A stretch of 64,000 nucleotides of DNA from contig NZ_JMPP01000033.1 of the NCBI RefSeq assembly GCF_000735435.1, forward strand, positions 113,024-177,023, read 5' to 3'. The stretch comes from Klebsiella planticola ATCC 33531. GTDB taxonomy: Bacteria; Pseudomonadota; Gammaproteobacteria; Enterobacterales; Enterobacteriaceae. A model generated the notes under the pieces. It saw nothing but the letters and a program-made list of their open reading frames with translations. It had not been told where the DNA came from and searched no databases. A program made the translations under genes and the position numbers. Positions 38,587 through 48,455 of the stretch are shown here, piece after piece; position 1 is the first letter of the stretch; every line of letters starts with the position of its first letter.

Positions 38587-39294
38587 TCAGAGACTCCCTG
38601 CGCGCAGCGTGCGCTGTTCGATGCGTTTCTCGAACTGGCCGGCGATCAGCCGGTCGACGTAGATGCCGGGGGTGTGGATCGAAGAGGGCGGAAGTTCGCC
38701 CGGCGGGACGATCTCTTCTACCTCGACCACCGTAATGCGCCCGGCGGCGGCCATCAGCGGATTAAAGTTTTGCGCCGTGTGGCGATAGATAACGTTGCCG
38801 TACCAGTCTGCCTTCCAGCCTTTAACGAGAGCGAAGTCGCCGGTGATGGCCTCTTCGAGGATGTAGGGCTTACCGGCAAACTGGCGCACCTCTTTCCCTT
38901 CCGCCACCGGCGTACCGTAGCCGGTGGCGGTGTAAAAGCCGGGGATGCCTGCGCCGCCGGCGCGAACTTTCTCCGCCAGCGTGCCTTGTGGGGTCAGCTC
39001 CACCTGCAGTTCGCCGCTGAGCGCCTGCTGCGCAAAGAGGACGTTTTCACCGACATACGAGGCCACGACTTTGCGGACCTGGCGCGTCTCCAGCAGGATG
39101 CCGAGGCCGAAACCGTCGACGCCGCAGTTATTTGATACCACCGTCAGCCCCTGTACGTTCCGGCGTTTGACTTCGGCAATCAGATTTTCCGGAATGCCGC
39201 ACAGGCCAAAACCGCCGGCCAGCACGGTCATACCGTCCGTTAACCCTTCCAGCGCCGCTTCGTAGCTGGCGACGCGCTTATCCAGTCCTGCCAT
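38587..39294 (-). CDS. atoD: Acetoacetate CoA-transferase subunit A
   Basis: A 235-residue family I CoA-transferase alpha subunit with [13 protein letters not shown], the glycine-rich CoA motif, and [11 protein letters not shown]. It is first in the operon (A, B, thiolase, hydroxyacyl-CoA dehydrogenase, permease, 3-hydroxybutyrate dehydrogenase). The ATG at 39294 follows AGAGGTGAA and is divergent from a LysR gene. Confidence 0.92.
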   Translation of the reverse strand: MAGLDKRVASYEAALEGLTDGMTVLAGGFGLCGIPENLIAEVKRRNVQGLTVVSNNCGVDGFGLGILLETRQVRKVVASYVGENVLFAQQALSGELQVELTPQGTLAEKVRAGGAGIPGFYTATGYGTPVAEGKEVRQFAGKPYILEEAITGDFALVKGWKADWYGNVIYRHTAQNFNPLMAAAGRITVVEVEEIVPPGELPPSSIHTPGIYVDRLIAGQFEKRIEQRTLRAGSL

Positions 39295-39398
39295 GATTCA
39301 CCTCTGCTGGCTTGCGATGGGGCTATCATTGGCGGCGCAGACTGATTTGTTAATTTTGAATTTGTGACCTACTCATTGGGTTTTCTTATTAATTTGTT

Positions 39399-39426
39399 GT
39401 TAACTAAATTTTTTCAATTAGTTAAC
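39399..39426. promoter_or_regulatory. Inverted repeat, candidate LysR operator
   Basis: GTTAACTAA (39399-39407) and TTAGTTAAC (39418-39426) form a perfect 9-bp dyad across 10 nt, ending 10 nt before the LysR start and about 105 nt from the divergent operon. It fits an autoregulatory LysR site; it could also form an mRNA hairpin. Confidence 0.5.
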
Positions 39427-39436
39427 GGGATGAAAA

Positions 39437-40327
39437 ATGAGAATGAGTGTCAAACAGTTACGCGCGTTTTTAGCGGTAGCTCACACTCTGAATTTTGCCC
39501 ACGCCAGCGAGCGGCTGAATATTTCGCAGCCTGCCCTCAGTCTGACCATCAAAGGACTGGAGGAGGGACTCGGCGGCGCATTGCTGCAACGCAGCACCCG
39601 CCGGGTGACGCTGACTCAGGAGGGGGAGATCTTTTTACCGATGGCCCGCCAGCTGCTGGCCGACTGGGATAACGCCGAAGAGGCGATGCGCCAGAGCTTT
39701 ACCCTGCAGCGCGGCAAAATCTCGATCGCGGCCATGCCCTCGTTTGCGGCAAACGTCCTGCCCGAGGTGTTGAAAGCTTTTCGCGATCGCTATGCCGGGA
39801 TTAACGTGACCGTTCACGATGTGATTAACGAGCAGGTGATCGAAATGGTTCGTGAAGGGCGGGTGGAGATGGGCATCGCTTTTGAGCCGGCGCCGACCAA
39901 TAATCTGCTGTTTACGCCGCTGGGCGTGGACCGTTTTATCGCGATTGTGCCGAAATCATCGCCCCTGGCCGGTAAACATCGTCTCTCCTGGCGCGAGCTG
40001 TTGACGCTGGATTTCATTACGCTGCAGCGGCCTTCGGCGGTCCGCCTGATGCTGGAAGAGGAACTGGCGCGCAGCGGCCGTCAACTGGATGTTGCGCTGG
40101 AGAGCCATCAGCTGGTGACGGTGGGCAGAATGGTGGCCAGCGGTCTCGGCGGCAGCGCCGTTCCGGCGCTCTGCCAGTCGCAGATGCAGGCGCTGGGCGC
40201 CGTATGCCTGCCGCTGGATAACCCGCCGATTGAGAAGTGTGTCGGGGTGATTCATGCCGGTCATCTGCAGCTGTCGAAGGCGGCGCAGGCGTTGCTGGGC
40301 ACGCTGAAGGGGGCATTTACGGCTTGA
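39437..40327 (+). CDS. LysR-family regulator of the 3-hydroxybutyrate operon
   Basis: A 296-residue LysR protein with helix-turn-helix ASERLNISQPALSLTIKGLE and an effector domain from about residue 90. It is divergent from the CoA-transferase/3-hydroxybutyrate operon and most likely activates it in response to a short-chain acid. The ATG at 39437 is preceded by GGGATGAAAA and directly by the dyad. Confidence 0.88.
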   Translation: MRMSVKQLRAFLAVAHTLNFAHASERLNISQPALSLTIKGLEEGLGGALLQRSTRRVTLTQEGEIFLPMARQLLADWDNAEEAMRQSFTLQRGKISIAAMPSFAANVLPEVLKAFRDRYAGINVTVHDVINEQVIEMVREGRVEMGIAFEPAPTNNLLFTPLGVDRFIAIVPKSSPLAGKHRLSWRELLTLDFITLQRPSAVRLMLEEELARSGRQLDVALESHQLVTVGRMVASGLGGSAVPALCQSQMQALGAVCLPLDNPPIEKCVGVIHAGHLQLSKAAQALLGTLKGAFTA

Positions 40328-40337
40328 CTGACGGGCG

Positions 40338-40363
40338 AAAAAAACCGGCGTGGTTAGCCGGTT
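40338..40363 (-). terminator. Rho-independent terminator of the 46-residue gene
   Basis: On the minus strand AACCGGC, 7-nt loop, GCCGGTT is followed by a run of Ts (A run 40338-40344 on the plus strand). It lies 7 nt after the stop of the small minus-strand gene and so supports that gene being transcribed. Confidence 0.8.
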
Positions 40364-40369
40364 CAGGAA

Positions 40370-40510
40370 TCAGATTTTGCAGGCGTCGCCACAATCATCA
40401 TCGGCAACGATCGCTTCGGCTTTTTTGTCAGCCTCTTCAAGGCGTTCGGCATTGCGCTCTTGCGCTTCTTCCAGACCGCTGAAGACCAGATTGTCGAGAT
40501 CAATTTCCAT
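40370..40510 (-). CDS. Small acidic protein of 46 residues with CGDAC tail, function unknown
   Basis: This frame is too short for most callers: ATG at 40510, TGA at 40370-40372. It begins MEIDLDNLVFSGLEEA, continues as a charged, Glu/Lys-rich amphipathic helix (AERLEEADKKAEAIV), and ends DDDCGDACKI. The helical middle may be a coiled coil; the two cysteines could bind metal or form a disulfide. A clear Rho-independent terminator follows it and an independent upstream gap precedes it. I do not recognise the family. The upstream GTGGGTAAC is a modest ribosome site. Confidence 0.65.
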   Translation of the reverse strand: MEIDLDNLVFSGLEEAQERNAERLEEADKKAEAIVADDDCGDACKI

Positions 40511-40820
40511 GAGTTACCCACTTTAGTTCACTTTTGACTGTGGTCAGATTATAGAGCAAAACCACGGCAGGATGAACCCTGGGCGCCTCGTTACCGCACA
40601 GAGCGGTAATAGCGTGGCGCCACCTGATATTTTTCATCTGACGCCACAAGAGACTGCCAATAATAAGAGTTGACATCTCCCTGCCTTTAATTATAAAGCG
40701 AAAGAATGATTATCTGCCTATTTATTAAATGAAAGGACAACGACTCACTAATCAAGCGTTGACTTGAACTATTTATGATATTATGGCCACGATTATGGTT
40801 GATTCTATGGATCTTGATCA
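40511..40820. other. Intergenic region between two divergent genes
   Basis: The 310-nt gap contains a hairpin TTACCGC, ACAGA, GCGGTAA (40591-40609) and then AT-rich sequence before the DUF535 gene. No gene was found, apart from a 22-codon frame at 40807 that overlaps the next gene in another phase and has no support. Confidence 0.5.
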
Positions 40821-41729
40821 ATGGCTCAAACAGCAACAGTTGCCATCAAAGAATGGCGAAAAAATAATAAATTGATTTGTCAAATTAAACTCAAATATAA
40901 AAAGGTCTTACGAAAATGCAGAGAAATACCTCTCGCAGGGGGAAAGTATAAGGAATATCAAGAGCTTTGTGATAAATATGTTTGCGCCAGATTAACCGGT
41001 GCAACGCAGGGGCTGGTGAGTTTTCAGGATAAGCCGTTCAAAGCCTATTTAAATAAAAAAATGTCAAGAAGAGCCAAGCTGGATATTGCCCATGGCGCCT
41101 TGATTTTTATCGAAAAAACCTTTAGCGCAGACGCACTGCCGCAGCTGTATAACGTGGTAGAGTACGGGCTGACCGTGGCGGAAATTCCGTTGAAAAACGG
41201 TAGCCACATTGCGGTAAAACTGCTGGCTTCGCCTTTTCAGGAGGAGGGCGAACTGATGCTATTAATGCTTCAGGATGGAAAACGCATTTACAGCATCTGT
41301 TTTTCTTGCACCGAAGATGGCCGGGCTTATATAGGCGGCATTCAGGGAGGGAAAGATATTGCCAATGATGAAATTAAAGTGCTGACCAAAGAGCTGCACG
41401 GCACCCGACCGAAAAATTTAATTATTTCTCTGCTCTATGGTTTTCTACAGCACAGCGATATTAAAGAGATCTATGCCATCGACTCCGATTTTCACGTCAA
41501 AAGCGAGAAAGTACAAACCAGTTACTCTGCGCTGTGGCTGGAAGTCGGGGGCGAAAAACATCGTCGCGGCTGGTATAAATTACCGCCGCAGGAGATCAAA
41601 AAAAGTATAGAAGAGGTCAAAAGCAAACATCGCAGTCAGTTTATCAAACGCGAAGGTTTGAAGGAGCTGGCGCAGCTGGAAATGAAGGCTGCTCTACGGC
41701 AAATCAGCGGGTCGCGGCCCGTAAACTAA
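40821..41729 (+). CDS. VirK/YbjX (DUF535) family protein
   Basis: A 302-residue basic protein of the VirK/YbjX family, seen in YIGGIQGGKDI, HGTRPKNLIISLLYGF and DSDFHVKSEKV. Family members are linked to virulence and to resistance to antimicrobial peptides in enterobacteria, but no activity is established. The N-terminal 60 codons are A/T- and Lys-rich, unlike the neighbouring genes, which hints at separate origin. The ATG at 40821 has only a weak GGA 9 nt upstream. Confidence 0.82.
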   Translation: MAQTATVAIKEWRKNNKLICQIKLKYKKVLRKCREIPLAGGKYKEYQELCDKYVCARLTGATQGLVSFQDKPFKAYLNKKMSRRAKLDIAHGALIFIEKTFSADALPQLYNVVEYGLTVAEIPLKNGSHIAVKLLASPFQEEGELMLLMLQDGKRIYSICFSCTEDGRAYIGGIQGGKDIANDEIKVLTKELHGTRPKNLIISLLYGFLQHSDIKEIYAIDSDFHVKSEKVQTSYSALWLEVGGEKHRRGWYKLPPQEIKKSIEEVKSKHRSQFIKREGLKELAQLEMKAALRQISGSRPVN

Positions 41730-42048
41730 TTTGCACCTACCGGTGTGCTGGCCCGCAGGGGGCTGTTGGCCAGCCATCTCCCGCCCGTTTATCTTCCTCT
41801 GCTTATTTATCACGCGCTTTATCAGCGTTCGCCGCTGCAACTTCCGTTTATAAATTAAAAAATTTTAAACATTTAATGCTGGATTGTTTTACATAACTTT
41901 TACAAATCCATATACTTTATTACGTTCTTCGCTCGGCTCATGAGCGTCCAACCAGGATGTTATGCGGTCTGTATCCGATTTGTTTGGATCGGATGCTGTT
42001 AAAAATAAATATATTGGTTATAACGACTAATGTCGTATGGGATGAGAT
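41730..42048. other. Upstream region of the PQQ dehydrogenase gene
   Basis: The 319-nt gap has a strong sigma-70 promoter (listed separately) and a leader of about 125 nt with a dyad ATCCGAT...ATCGGAT near 41976-41993. No gene was found. Confidence 0.5.
41888..41916 (+). promoter_or_regulatory. Sigma-70 promoter of the PQQ dehydrogenase gene
   Basis: TTTACA (41888-41893), 17-nt spacer, TATACT (41911-41916): five of six matches in each box at ideal spacing. Start would fall near 41923, giving a leader of about 125 nt. Confidence 0.65.
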
Positions 42049-44455
42049 ATGAACGAACAGCGAGGTAGCGGCAGGAGGATCTTCTTCACCGTCTACCGGG
42101 TTATATTTGTATTACTCAGTTTTTGTACGGGACTCTTTTTCACTTTCTGGGGCGGCAAGCTCCTGACTCTGGGCGGTAGCGCCTGGTATCTGTTGGCCGG
42201 CGTGGCCTATCTGCTTATCGCCATCGGATACCTTATCCGCAGTCAATACGTCCTCCCTTTCACCATTGTGACCTTCTTACTGACCCTTGTCTGGGCGCTT
42301 TATGAAGTGCAGCTCAGCTACTGGGGACTGATTCCTCGTCTGGTGGTGCCGGCTCTGCTGCTGATGCTTGGCCTGTGGCTGGCAACGACGCTGCCGGTTA
42401 AACGGGCCGCGGTTCGCTATGCCAACTGGAGCGCCTCGGCGATTTTCATCGCTCTGCTGGCGACGCTGGTCTCGGCGTTTTATCCTCACGGCGGCATTCA
42501 TCATGGCGTGGTGAAAGCCGCTGCAGATAGCAAGCCGACCCTTGCTTCTCAAAGCGACAACTGGGAATTTTTTCGCCCGCGATGCTTCAGGTACCCGTTT
42601 TGCCCCGTACGATGATATTACCCCGGAAAACGTCAAAAACCTGAAGGTGGCGTGGACCTACCACACCGGCCGCCGGGTGAGCGGCCCGGGGATTGGGGTG
42701 GATGAGAATACGCCGCTGCAAATTGGCGATACGCTCTACTCCTGTACGCCGCTGAACGTGGTCACCGCGCTGGATGCGGATAGCGGGAAAGCGCGCTGGC
42801 GCTTTGACCCGCATGCGCAGACCGCCGAACACGTCACCTGTCGCGGCGTCGGCTACTATGATGTGCAAAACGATACGTCGCTGACGGCGCAGGAGAAAGC
42901 CAGCCCGGATCTGCAGCAGTGTCCGCAGCGGATTCTGGTTTCCACCGTCGATGCGCGCCTGCTGGCGCTGAACGCCAAAACCGGCGAGCTGTGCGATAAC
43001 TTCGGCCATCACGGTAGCGTCGATCTCAAGCAGGGGATGGACAACACCGAGAACAGCAAGCGCTACCACCCGACCTCGACGCCGGTGATCATGGGGCATA
43101 TTGCGGTACTGGGCGGCTGGGTTCGCGATATTATTCACGGTGAACCTTCCGGCGTGGTCCGCGCCTTCGATGTGCGCAACGGCAACGTGGTTTGGGCCTG
43201 GGATGTGGGTCAGCCGGAAAATGTGACCGATCCGCAAAAAGGGCGCGTGTATACCCTCGAAACGCCGAACGTCTGGACGGTGCCGGCCTTTGATAAAGAG
43301 CTGAACCTGGTTTATCTGCCGACCGGCAACGGTCCGCCGGATTACTGGGGCGGCGACCGTAACGCAGCGAAAGAGAAGTATGGCTCTTCCGTGGTGGCGG
43401 TGGATGCCAGCACCGGTGAAACAAAATGGGTCTTCCAGACCGTTCACCATGATGTCTGGGACTATGATTTGCCGTCTCAGCCGGTGCTGTTCCACATGAA
43501 AAATGACCAGGGCGAAGAGGTTCCGGTCCTGATTCAGACCACCAAAACCGGTCAGATCTATGTTCTCGATCGCCGCACCGGCAAGCCGGTGACGCGCGTT
43601 GACGAACTGCCGGTAGCGCACGAAGGGGCAGAAGGCGAACGCCTTTCTACCACCCAGCCGTTCTCGACCGGGATGCCGCAGCTCGGCGTTGAACCGTTAA
43701 CCGAGAAATCAATGTGGGGCGTGACGCCGTTTGACCAGCTGATGTGCCGCATTGACTTCAAAGAGTCCACCTGGCTTGGGATGTATACGCCGCCGTCAGA
43801 GAAGCCGTATATCGAATGGCCGAGCCTGCTGGGCGGCATGAACTGGGGCGGAATCTCCATCGATGAGCGTAGCGGGACGCTGTTTGTTAACGATATGCGC
43901 ATGCCGCTGAGAATGTCGCTGGTACGTCAGCAGGATATGGCGAAATACAAAGTCTCTACGGATGAGGTTCCGGGGTTCATGGGGACCGTGCGCCCGCAGG
44001 TCGCCGGGCCATATGGCGGCGTGCGGATCGATATTCTGCAATCCGCGCTGGGGATACCGTGTAATACGCCGCCGTTCGGCACGATGAGCGCTATCGATCT
44101 CAATACTCGTCAGCTGATGTGGCAGGTGCCGATGGGCTCCGTCGAGGATACCGGTCCGCTGGGTCTGAAAACCCACATGCATATCCCGCTGGGTATGCCG
44201 ACGCTGGGCGGCCCGACCTCGACGGCTTCCGGGCTGATCTTTTTTGCCGGGACCCAGGATAACTACCTGCGGGCGCTGGATTCCGCAACCGGGAAAGAGC
44301 TGTGGCGAGCTCGCCTGCCGGTTGGGGCCGTGGCAGCGCCGCTTATCTATAAATCGCCGAAGAGCGGAAAAGAGTACGTGGTCATTTCCGCCGGTGGCGC
44401 CAGCCACTCCCCGGATGTGGGCGATGATATTATTGCCTACGCGCTGGAAGAGTAG
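42049..44455 (+). pseudogene. Membrane PQQ-dependent glucose/quinate-type dehydrogenase, frameshifted
   Basis: The gene is split in two frames. From the ATG at 42049 the first frame gives five transmembrane helices and runs to DNWEFF, then shifts to a wrong tail and stops at 42615. The second frame carries the rest of the beta-propeller (ARDASGTRFAPYDDITPENV to YALEE, stop 44453-44455). Removing one T from the T6 run at 42568-42573 joins DNWEFF to ARDASGTR and gives 801 residues, close to the usual length of about 800. PQQ-enzyme features are intact downstream: HHDVWDYDLPSQP, GVTPFDQLMCRI and GGPTSTASGLIFFAGT. The enzyme would oxidise glucose or a related polyol or cyclic acid in the periplasm and feed ubiquinone. 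The lesion may be real, slippage-prone, or a sequencing error. Confidence 0.87.
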
Positions 44456-44498
44456 CGCGCCTGAAGGCGGCGTATTGAGTACGCCGCGACGGTAGGTT

Positions 44499-44534
44499 AA
44501 AACCAGCCAGCGTCATTGCTGACTGGTTTTTTTT
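44499..44534 (+). terminator. Rho-independent terminator after the PQQ dehydrogenase gene
   Basis: AAAACCAG-C-CAGC pairs with GCTG-A-CTGGTTTT over a short loop and ends in eight Ts. A second GC-rich hairpin (GCGGCGT/ACGCCGC, 44467-44487) lies just upstream. Confidence 0.88.
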
Positions 44535-44572
44535 GCCTCAGGCGCCGGCCGGCAGTCGGAGGGCCTCGCGCT

Positions 44573-45559
44573 TTAGCAGGAGGCGACCACCTCATGGCAG
44601 GCCACAGAGTGGCCGGCGGCTATCACACGCAGCGCGGGAATTTCGCGGCGACAGCGGTCGTTGGCCTTCGGGCAGCGTGAGGAAAAACGACAGCCGGGCG
44701 GCGGATTCGAGGGATCGGGGATCTCGCCTTGTACGACCGCGACGGGTTCGGCGTGCGGATCGAGCGTCGGTACCGCCGCCAGCAGCGCCTGGGTGTAGGG
44801 ATGGCGAGGTTGGGCAAACAGCGCATCGCGGCTGGCGGTCTCCACCAACTGCCCGAGATACATCACCGCCACGTCATCACAGAGATGCTCCACCACTCCA
44901 AGGTCATGGGAGATAAACAGAAAGGTGACGCCAAAATCGTCGCGCAGATCGGAAAACAGATTGATGATCTGCGCCTGGATAGAGACATCCAGCGCCGAGA
45001 TAGGCTCGTCGGCAATGATAAAGTCGGGGTTGAGAATCAGCGCCCGGGCAATACCAATACGCTGGCGCTGACCGCCCGAGAACTCATGCGGAAAGCGGTT
45101 GTAGTGGTGGGGCGCGAGGCCGCAGATCTGCATCACCGCAATCACTTTGTCATACAGCTCCGCCCGACTGCACAGTTTATGCTGCAGCATGGCTTCGCCA
45201 ATCGCCTCGCCGACGCGAATCCGCGGGTTCAGCGAACTGTAGGGATCCTGAAACACCAGCTGGATTTTAGGGCGTAGCGCCTGCATCTCCTGCGAGGTGA
45301 GGGTGGAGAGCTCCCGGCCCCGGTATTTCACGCTACCGGCGCTCTTCTCGTATAGCCCCAGTAGCGTGCGTCCTACGGTCGTTTTCCCGCTGCCGGATTC
45401 GCCCACCAGGCCGAAAATAGTCCCCTGGCGGATGCGAAAGCTGACGCCGTCCACCGCTCGCAGCTGCCCGGTTTGCTGGCCAAAGAGCCCGTCGCGCAGC
45501 GGAAAGTGTTTTTTTAACCCTTCGACTTCAATGACATATTGATGGTTTTCACTGTTCAT
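44573..45559 (-). CDS. Dipeptide/oligopeptide-type ABC ATPase, DppF-like
   Basis: A 328-residue ATPase with Walker [10 protein letters not shown], signature FSGGQRQR and Walker [13 protein letters not shown]. The C-terminal Cys-rich tail ([15 protein letters not shown], then ACH) is typical of Dpp/Opp ATPases and can bind an Fe-S cluster. It is the last gene of a five-gene peptide or glutathione-type importer and overlaps its partner ATPase by 4 nt. Confidence 0.9.
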   Translation of the reverse strand: MNSENHQYVIEVEGLKKHFPLRDGLFGQQTGQLRAVDGVSFRIRQGTIFGLVGESGSGKTTVGRTLLGLYEKSAGSVKYRGRELSTLTSQEMQALRPKIQLVFQDPYSSLNPRIRVGEAIGEAMLQHKLCSRAELYDKVIAVMQICGLAPHHYNRFPHEFSGGQRQRIGIARALILNPDFIIADEPISALDVSIQAQIINLFSDLRDDFGVTFLFISHDLGVVEHLCDDVAVMYLGQLVETASRDALFAQPRHPYTQALLAAVPTLDPHAEPVAVVQGEIPDPSNPPPGCRFSSRCPKANDRCRREIPALRVIAAGHSVACHEVVASC

Positions 45560-46536
45560 GCAACCGGCTCCGCGGATGTGGTGTGAAAGCAGGCGGCCTG
45601 CCGCGTTGTTCCCAATAGCGCAGGGATACTCTGGCGACAGGCTGCGCTGGCCCGCTGGCAGCGGTCGGCAAAGGCGCAGCCGGCAGGCAGGGCGGCGAGA
45701 TCCGGCACCTGCCCGGGAATCGAGTACAGGCGACGGCGTCGTTCGCCGGGCACCGGCCGCGAGGCGATCAGCCCCTGGGTATAGGGATGCTGCGGCTGGC
45801 GTAAGATCTCGGCCGTCGGACCCGATTCGACCACCCGGCCGGCGTACATCACTACCACCTGTTGCGCCATTTGCGCAATCACGCCCAGATCGTGGGTGAT
45901 CAGCAGCATCGCCATCCCCCTGGCCTGCGCCCGATCGCGCAGCAGGCGCAGGATTTGCGCCTGAACGGTGACATCCAGCGCGGTGGTGGGTTCATCGGCG
46001 ATCAGCAGCTTCGGTTGGCAGCTCAGCGCCATGGCAATCATCACGCGCTGTAGCATGCCGCCGGAGAGCTGGTGCGGGTAGCTGTTCATCAGGCTATCCG
46101 CGCGGGCCAGCCCCACTTCGCTTAGCAGGCGGGTGGCGTGGCGCCAGGCGGCTTTGGGCGTTTCGCCCAGGTGGCGAATGAGCGGCTCGCACAGCTGCTC
46201 GCCGATGGTCAGCACCGGGTTCAGCGCGGTCATCGGTTCCTGAAAGATCATCGCCAGCTGGTTGCCGCGCAGGTCGGCCATGTTGCGGGCTTTCAGACGC
46301 AGCAGGTCCTGCCCGTCAAAGAGGATTTCTCCGCTATCGATACGCGCGGCCTGGGGCGGCAACAGGCCCATTAAGGCCATTGCGGTGACGCTTTTTCCGC
46401 AGCCGGATTCGCCGACGACCCCGACGGTCTGGCCAGCATGAATGGCAAACGATACCTCCTGTACCGCCCGCACGCGCTGTTTTTCGGCGGCGAAGGAGAC
46501 CGAGAGTTGTCGGAAGGTGAGTAACGGGGCGCTCAT
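45556..46536 (-). CDS. Dipeptide/oligopeptide-type ABC ATPase, DppD-like
   Basis: A 326-residue ATPase with Walker [10 protein letters not shown], signature LSGGMLQR and Walker [13 protein letters not shown], and the usual C-terminal Cys tail ([16 protein letters not shown]). It pairs with the DppF-like subunit. It overlaps the permease gene upstream by 4 nt. Confidence 0.9.
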   Translation of the reverse strand: MSAPLLTFRQLSVSFAAEKQRVRAVQEVSFAIHAGQTVGVVGESGCGKSVTAMALMGLLPPQAARIDSGEILFDGQDLLRLKARNMADLRGNQLAMIFQEPMTALNPVLTIGEQLCEPLIRHLGETPKAAWRHATRLLSEVGLARADSLMNSYPHQLSGGMLQRVMIAMALSCQPKLLIADEPTTALDVTVQAQILRLLRDRAQARGMAMLLITHDLGVIAQMAQQVVVMYAGRVVESGPTAEILRQPQHPYTQGLIASRPVPGERRRRLYSIPGQVPDLAALPAGCAFADRCQRASAACRQSIPALLGTTRQAACFHTTSAEPVA

Positions 46537-47480
46537 TTCAGCCTCTGTTTCATTTTCGGATCCATCGCATCGCGCAGGCCGTCGCCCAGCACGTTAATGG
46601 CAATGACGGTGATAAAAATGGCGATACCCGGCGGCATCCATAGCCATGGACGACGTTGGAAGTCGATCAGGCTGTTGGCGGCGTCCATCATATTGCCCCA
46701 GGAGGGCGTGGGCGGTACCACGCCCAGTCCAAGGTAGCTGAGCGCCGATTCGCTCAGAATGGCATTCGCCACCGCCATGGTCGCCATGACCACCAGAATC
46801 GGAATGGTATTGGGCAGCAGATGGCCAAACAGGCGACGACGGGCGGAAAGACCCAGTACCCGGGTTGCCAGCATGAAATCGCGTTCGCGCAGCGACAGGC
46901 ATTGACCACGTACCAGCCGCGCCAGCTTTGGCCACTCCAGCAGGCTGAGCATCACCACCACCATGTAGATCCGGGCATCCGGGGAAAAATCGAGTTCGGA
47001 TAACATCGCCCCGGCGACGATCAGCAGCGGCAGACCGGGAATCGTCATCACCAGGTCCGCCAGGCGCATGATCAGCTTATCGGTCAGGCCGCCGGCATAG
47101 CCGGAGACGGCGCCGAGCAGGTAGCCCAGCGCCACCGACAGCAGCATAGTGAGCAGGCCAATAATCAACGAAATACGTCCGGCCATCAGCAGGCGGGTGT
47201 AGACATCGCGGCCGAGAAAGTCGGTACCCAGCCAGTGCTCAGCGCCGGGAGGCTTGTTAATCATCAGGACATCGGTGGCATCATCTTTCCACGGCGACCA
47301 GAGCGGCCCCAGCACGCACCAGGCGGCCATCACCGCCAGCAGCAGCAGGCAAAACATGGCCAGCCGGTTGCGTTGAAGCGACCGCCAGGCCTGGCGCCAC
47401 GGTGATGGGGTGATCATAGCGAGCGCCGGAATCTCCGCCTTGCGCAGGCGACGTTGCGTTGAAAACAGAGTGCTAAACAT
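46533..47480 (-). CDS. Dipeptide/oligopeptide-type ABC permease, DppC-like
   Basis: A 315-residue permease with a long polar N-terminus, the OppC_N helix, the motif GTDFLGRDVYTRLL characteristic of DppC/OppC, and five further helices. It starts 3 nt after the DppB-like stop. Confidence 0.9.
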   Translation of the reverse strand: MFSTLFSTQRRLRKAEIPALAMITPSPWRQAWRSLQRNRLAMFCLLLLAVMAAWCVLGPLWSPWKDDATDVLMINKPPGAEHWLGTDFLGRDVYTRLLMAGRISLIIGLLTMLLSVALGYLLGAVSGYAGGLTDKLIMRLADLVMTIPGLPLLIVAGAMLSELDFSPDARIYMVVVMLSLLEWPKLARLVRGQCLSLRERDFMLATRVLGLSARRRLFGHLLPNTIPILVVMATMAVANAILSESALSYLGLGVVPPTPSWGNMMDAANSLIDFQRRPWLWMPPGIAIFITVIAINVLGDGLRDAMDPKMKQRLK

Positions 47481-47483
47481 GAT

Positions 47484-48443
47484 TTATGACCTCACCCGAA
47501 TTCGCGGGTCGGCCCACGCGTAGAGAACATCGGCTATCAGGTTGCCCAGAATGGTGAGCACCGCCAGGAACAGGGTAAACCCCATCAGTACCGGATAATC
47601 GCGGGCGGCCAGCGAATCGATATGAATATGCCCGGCCCCAGGCCAGTTAAAGACCTTTTCGGTGATGATGGCGCCGGAGAACAGCCCCGGTAGCTCGAAG
47701 CCGAGCAGGGTGATAATGGGCAGCAGCGCATTGCGCAGCGCGTGTTTGAAGATCACCGTCCGTTCGCGCAGCCCTTTGGCGCGGGCGGTACGAATAAAAT
47801 CCATCCTGACGACGTCGAGCATACTGGCGCGGAAGTAGCGCGTCAGGCTGCCGGCCTGCAGCATCACCAGCGCCAGAACCGGCAGCACCAGGTGCGCGGC
47901 CACCTGCAGGATATAGCCCCAGCCGCGTTCATCGCTGCCGGTGTTGGTCATCCCGCCAACCGGCAGCCAGTGCAGATCCACGGCGAACCACTTAATCAAC
48001 AGCAGACAGAGGAAAAAGGTCGGAAAGGACATCGCGGCAAAGACCGCCACGCTCACCAGGTGGTCAAACAGCGAGTTTGGCTTCATGGCGGAGACGATGC
48101 CCACCGTCAGGCCGATGCCCCAGTAAAAAACCAGCGCAATGCTTGCCAGCAGGAACGAGTTCCAGATGTACTGGTTTAGCAACTGGCTGACCGGAATCTG
48201 GTACTGCAGCGAGAAACCGAGATCGCCTCGCAGCAGTTGGCCGAGCCAACGCAGATAGCGGGTCAACAGCGGCTGGTCGAGGCCATAGATGGCTTTGAGT
48301 TCGGCGGCGCGAGCGGCGGTGAGGGTAATATTGCCGTCGATAAAGTCGCCGGGAGTTTTGGCAAACAGCATAAAGATAATCAATGAGGCCAGTAGCAGCA
48401 TCGGCAGCGTTTGCAGCAGCCGTCTCAGGATAAAATTTCTCAT
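47484..48443 (-). CDS. Dipeptide/oligopeptide-type ABC permease, DppB-like
   Basis: A 319-residue permease with the conserved start (ILRRLLQTLPMLLLASLIIF) and the loop ARAKGLRERTVIFKHALRNA. It is separated from the binding-protein gene by a perfect hairpin. Confidence 0.9.
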   Translation of the reverse strand: MRNFILRRLLQTLPMLLLASLIIFMLFAKTPGDFIDGNITLTAARAAELKAIYGLDQPLLTRYLRWLGQLLRGDLGFSLQYQIPVSQLLNQYIWNSFLLASIALVFYWGIGLTVGIVSAMKPNSLFDHLVSVAVFAAMSFPTFFLCLLLIKWFAVDLHWLPVGGMTNTGSDERGWGYILQVAAHLVLPVLALVMLQAGSLTRYFRASMLDVVRMDFIRTARAKGLRERTVIFKHALRNALLPIITLLGFELPGLFSGAIITEKVFNWPGAGHIHIDSLAARDYPVLMGFTLFLAVLTILGNLIADVLYAWADPRIRVRS

Positions 48444-48455
48444 AACATTCTCACT

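Noticed and set aside
40807..40875. A 22-codon frame overlapping the start of the VirK/YbjX gene, considered as a frameshifted N-terminus
   Set aside because: No family sequence is found in it and the gene reads normally from 40821, though a short leader peptide cannot be fully excluded.
42587..43621. A 344-codon minus-strand frame over the PQQ dehydrogenase
   Set aside because: Shadow of the true propeller-coding frame; no family signal.
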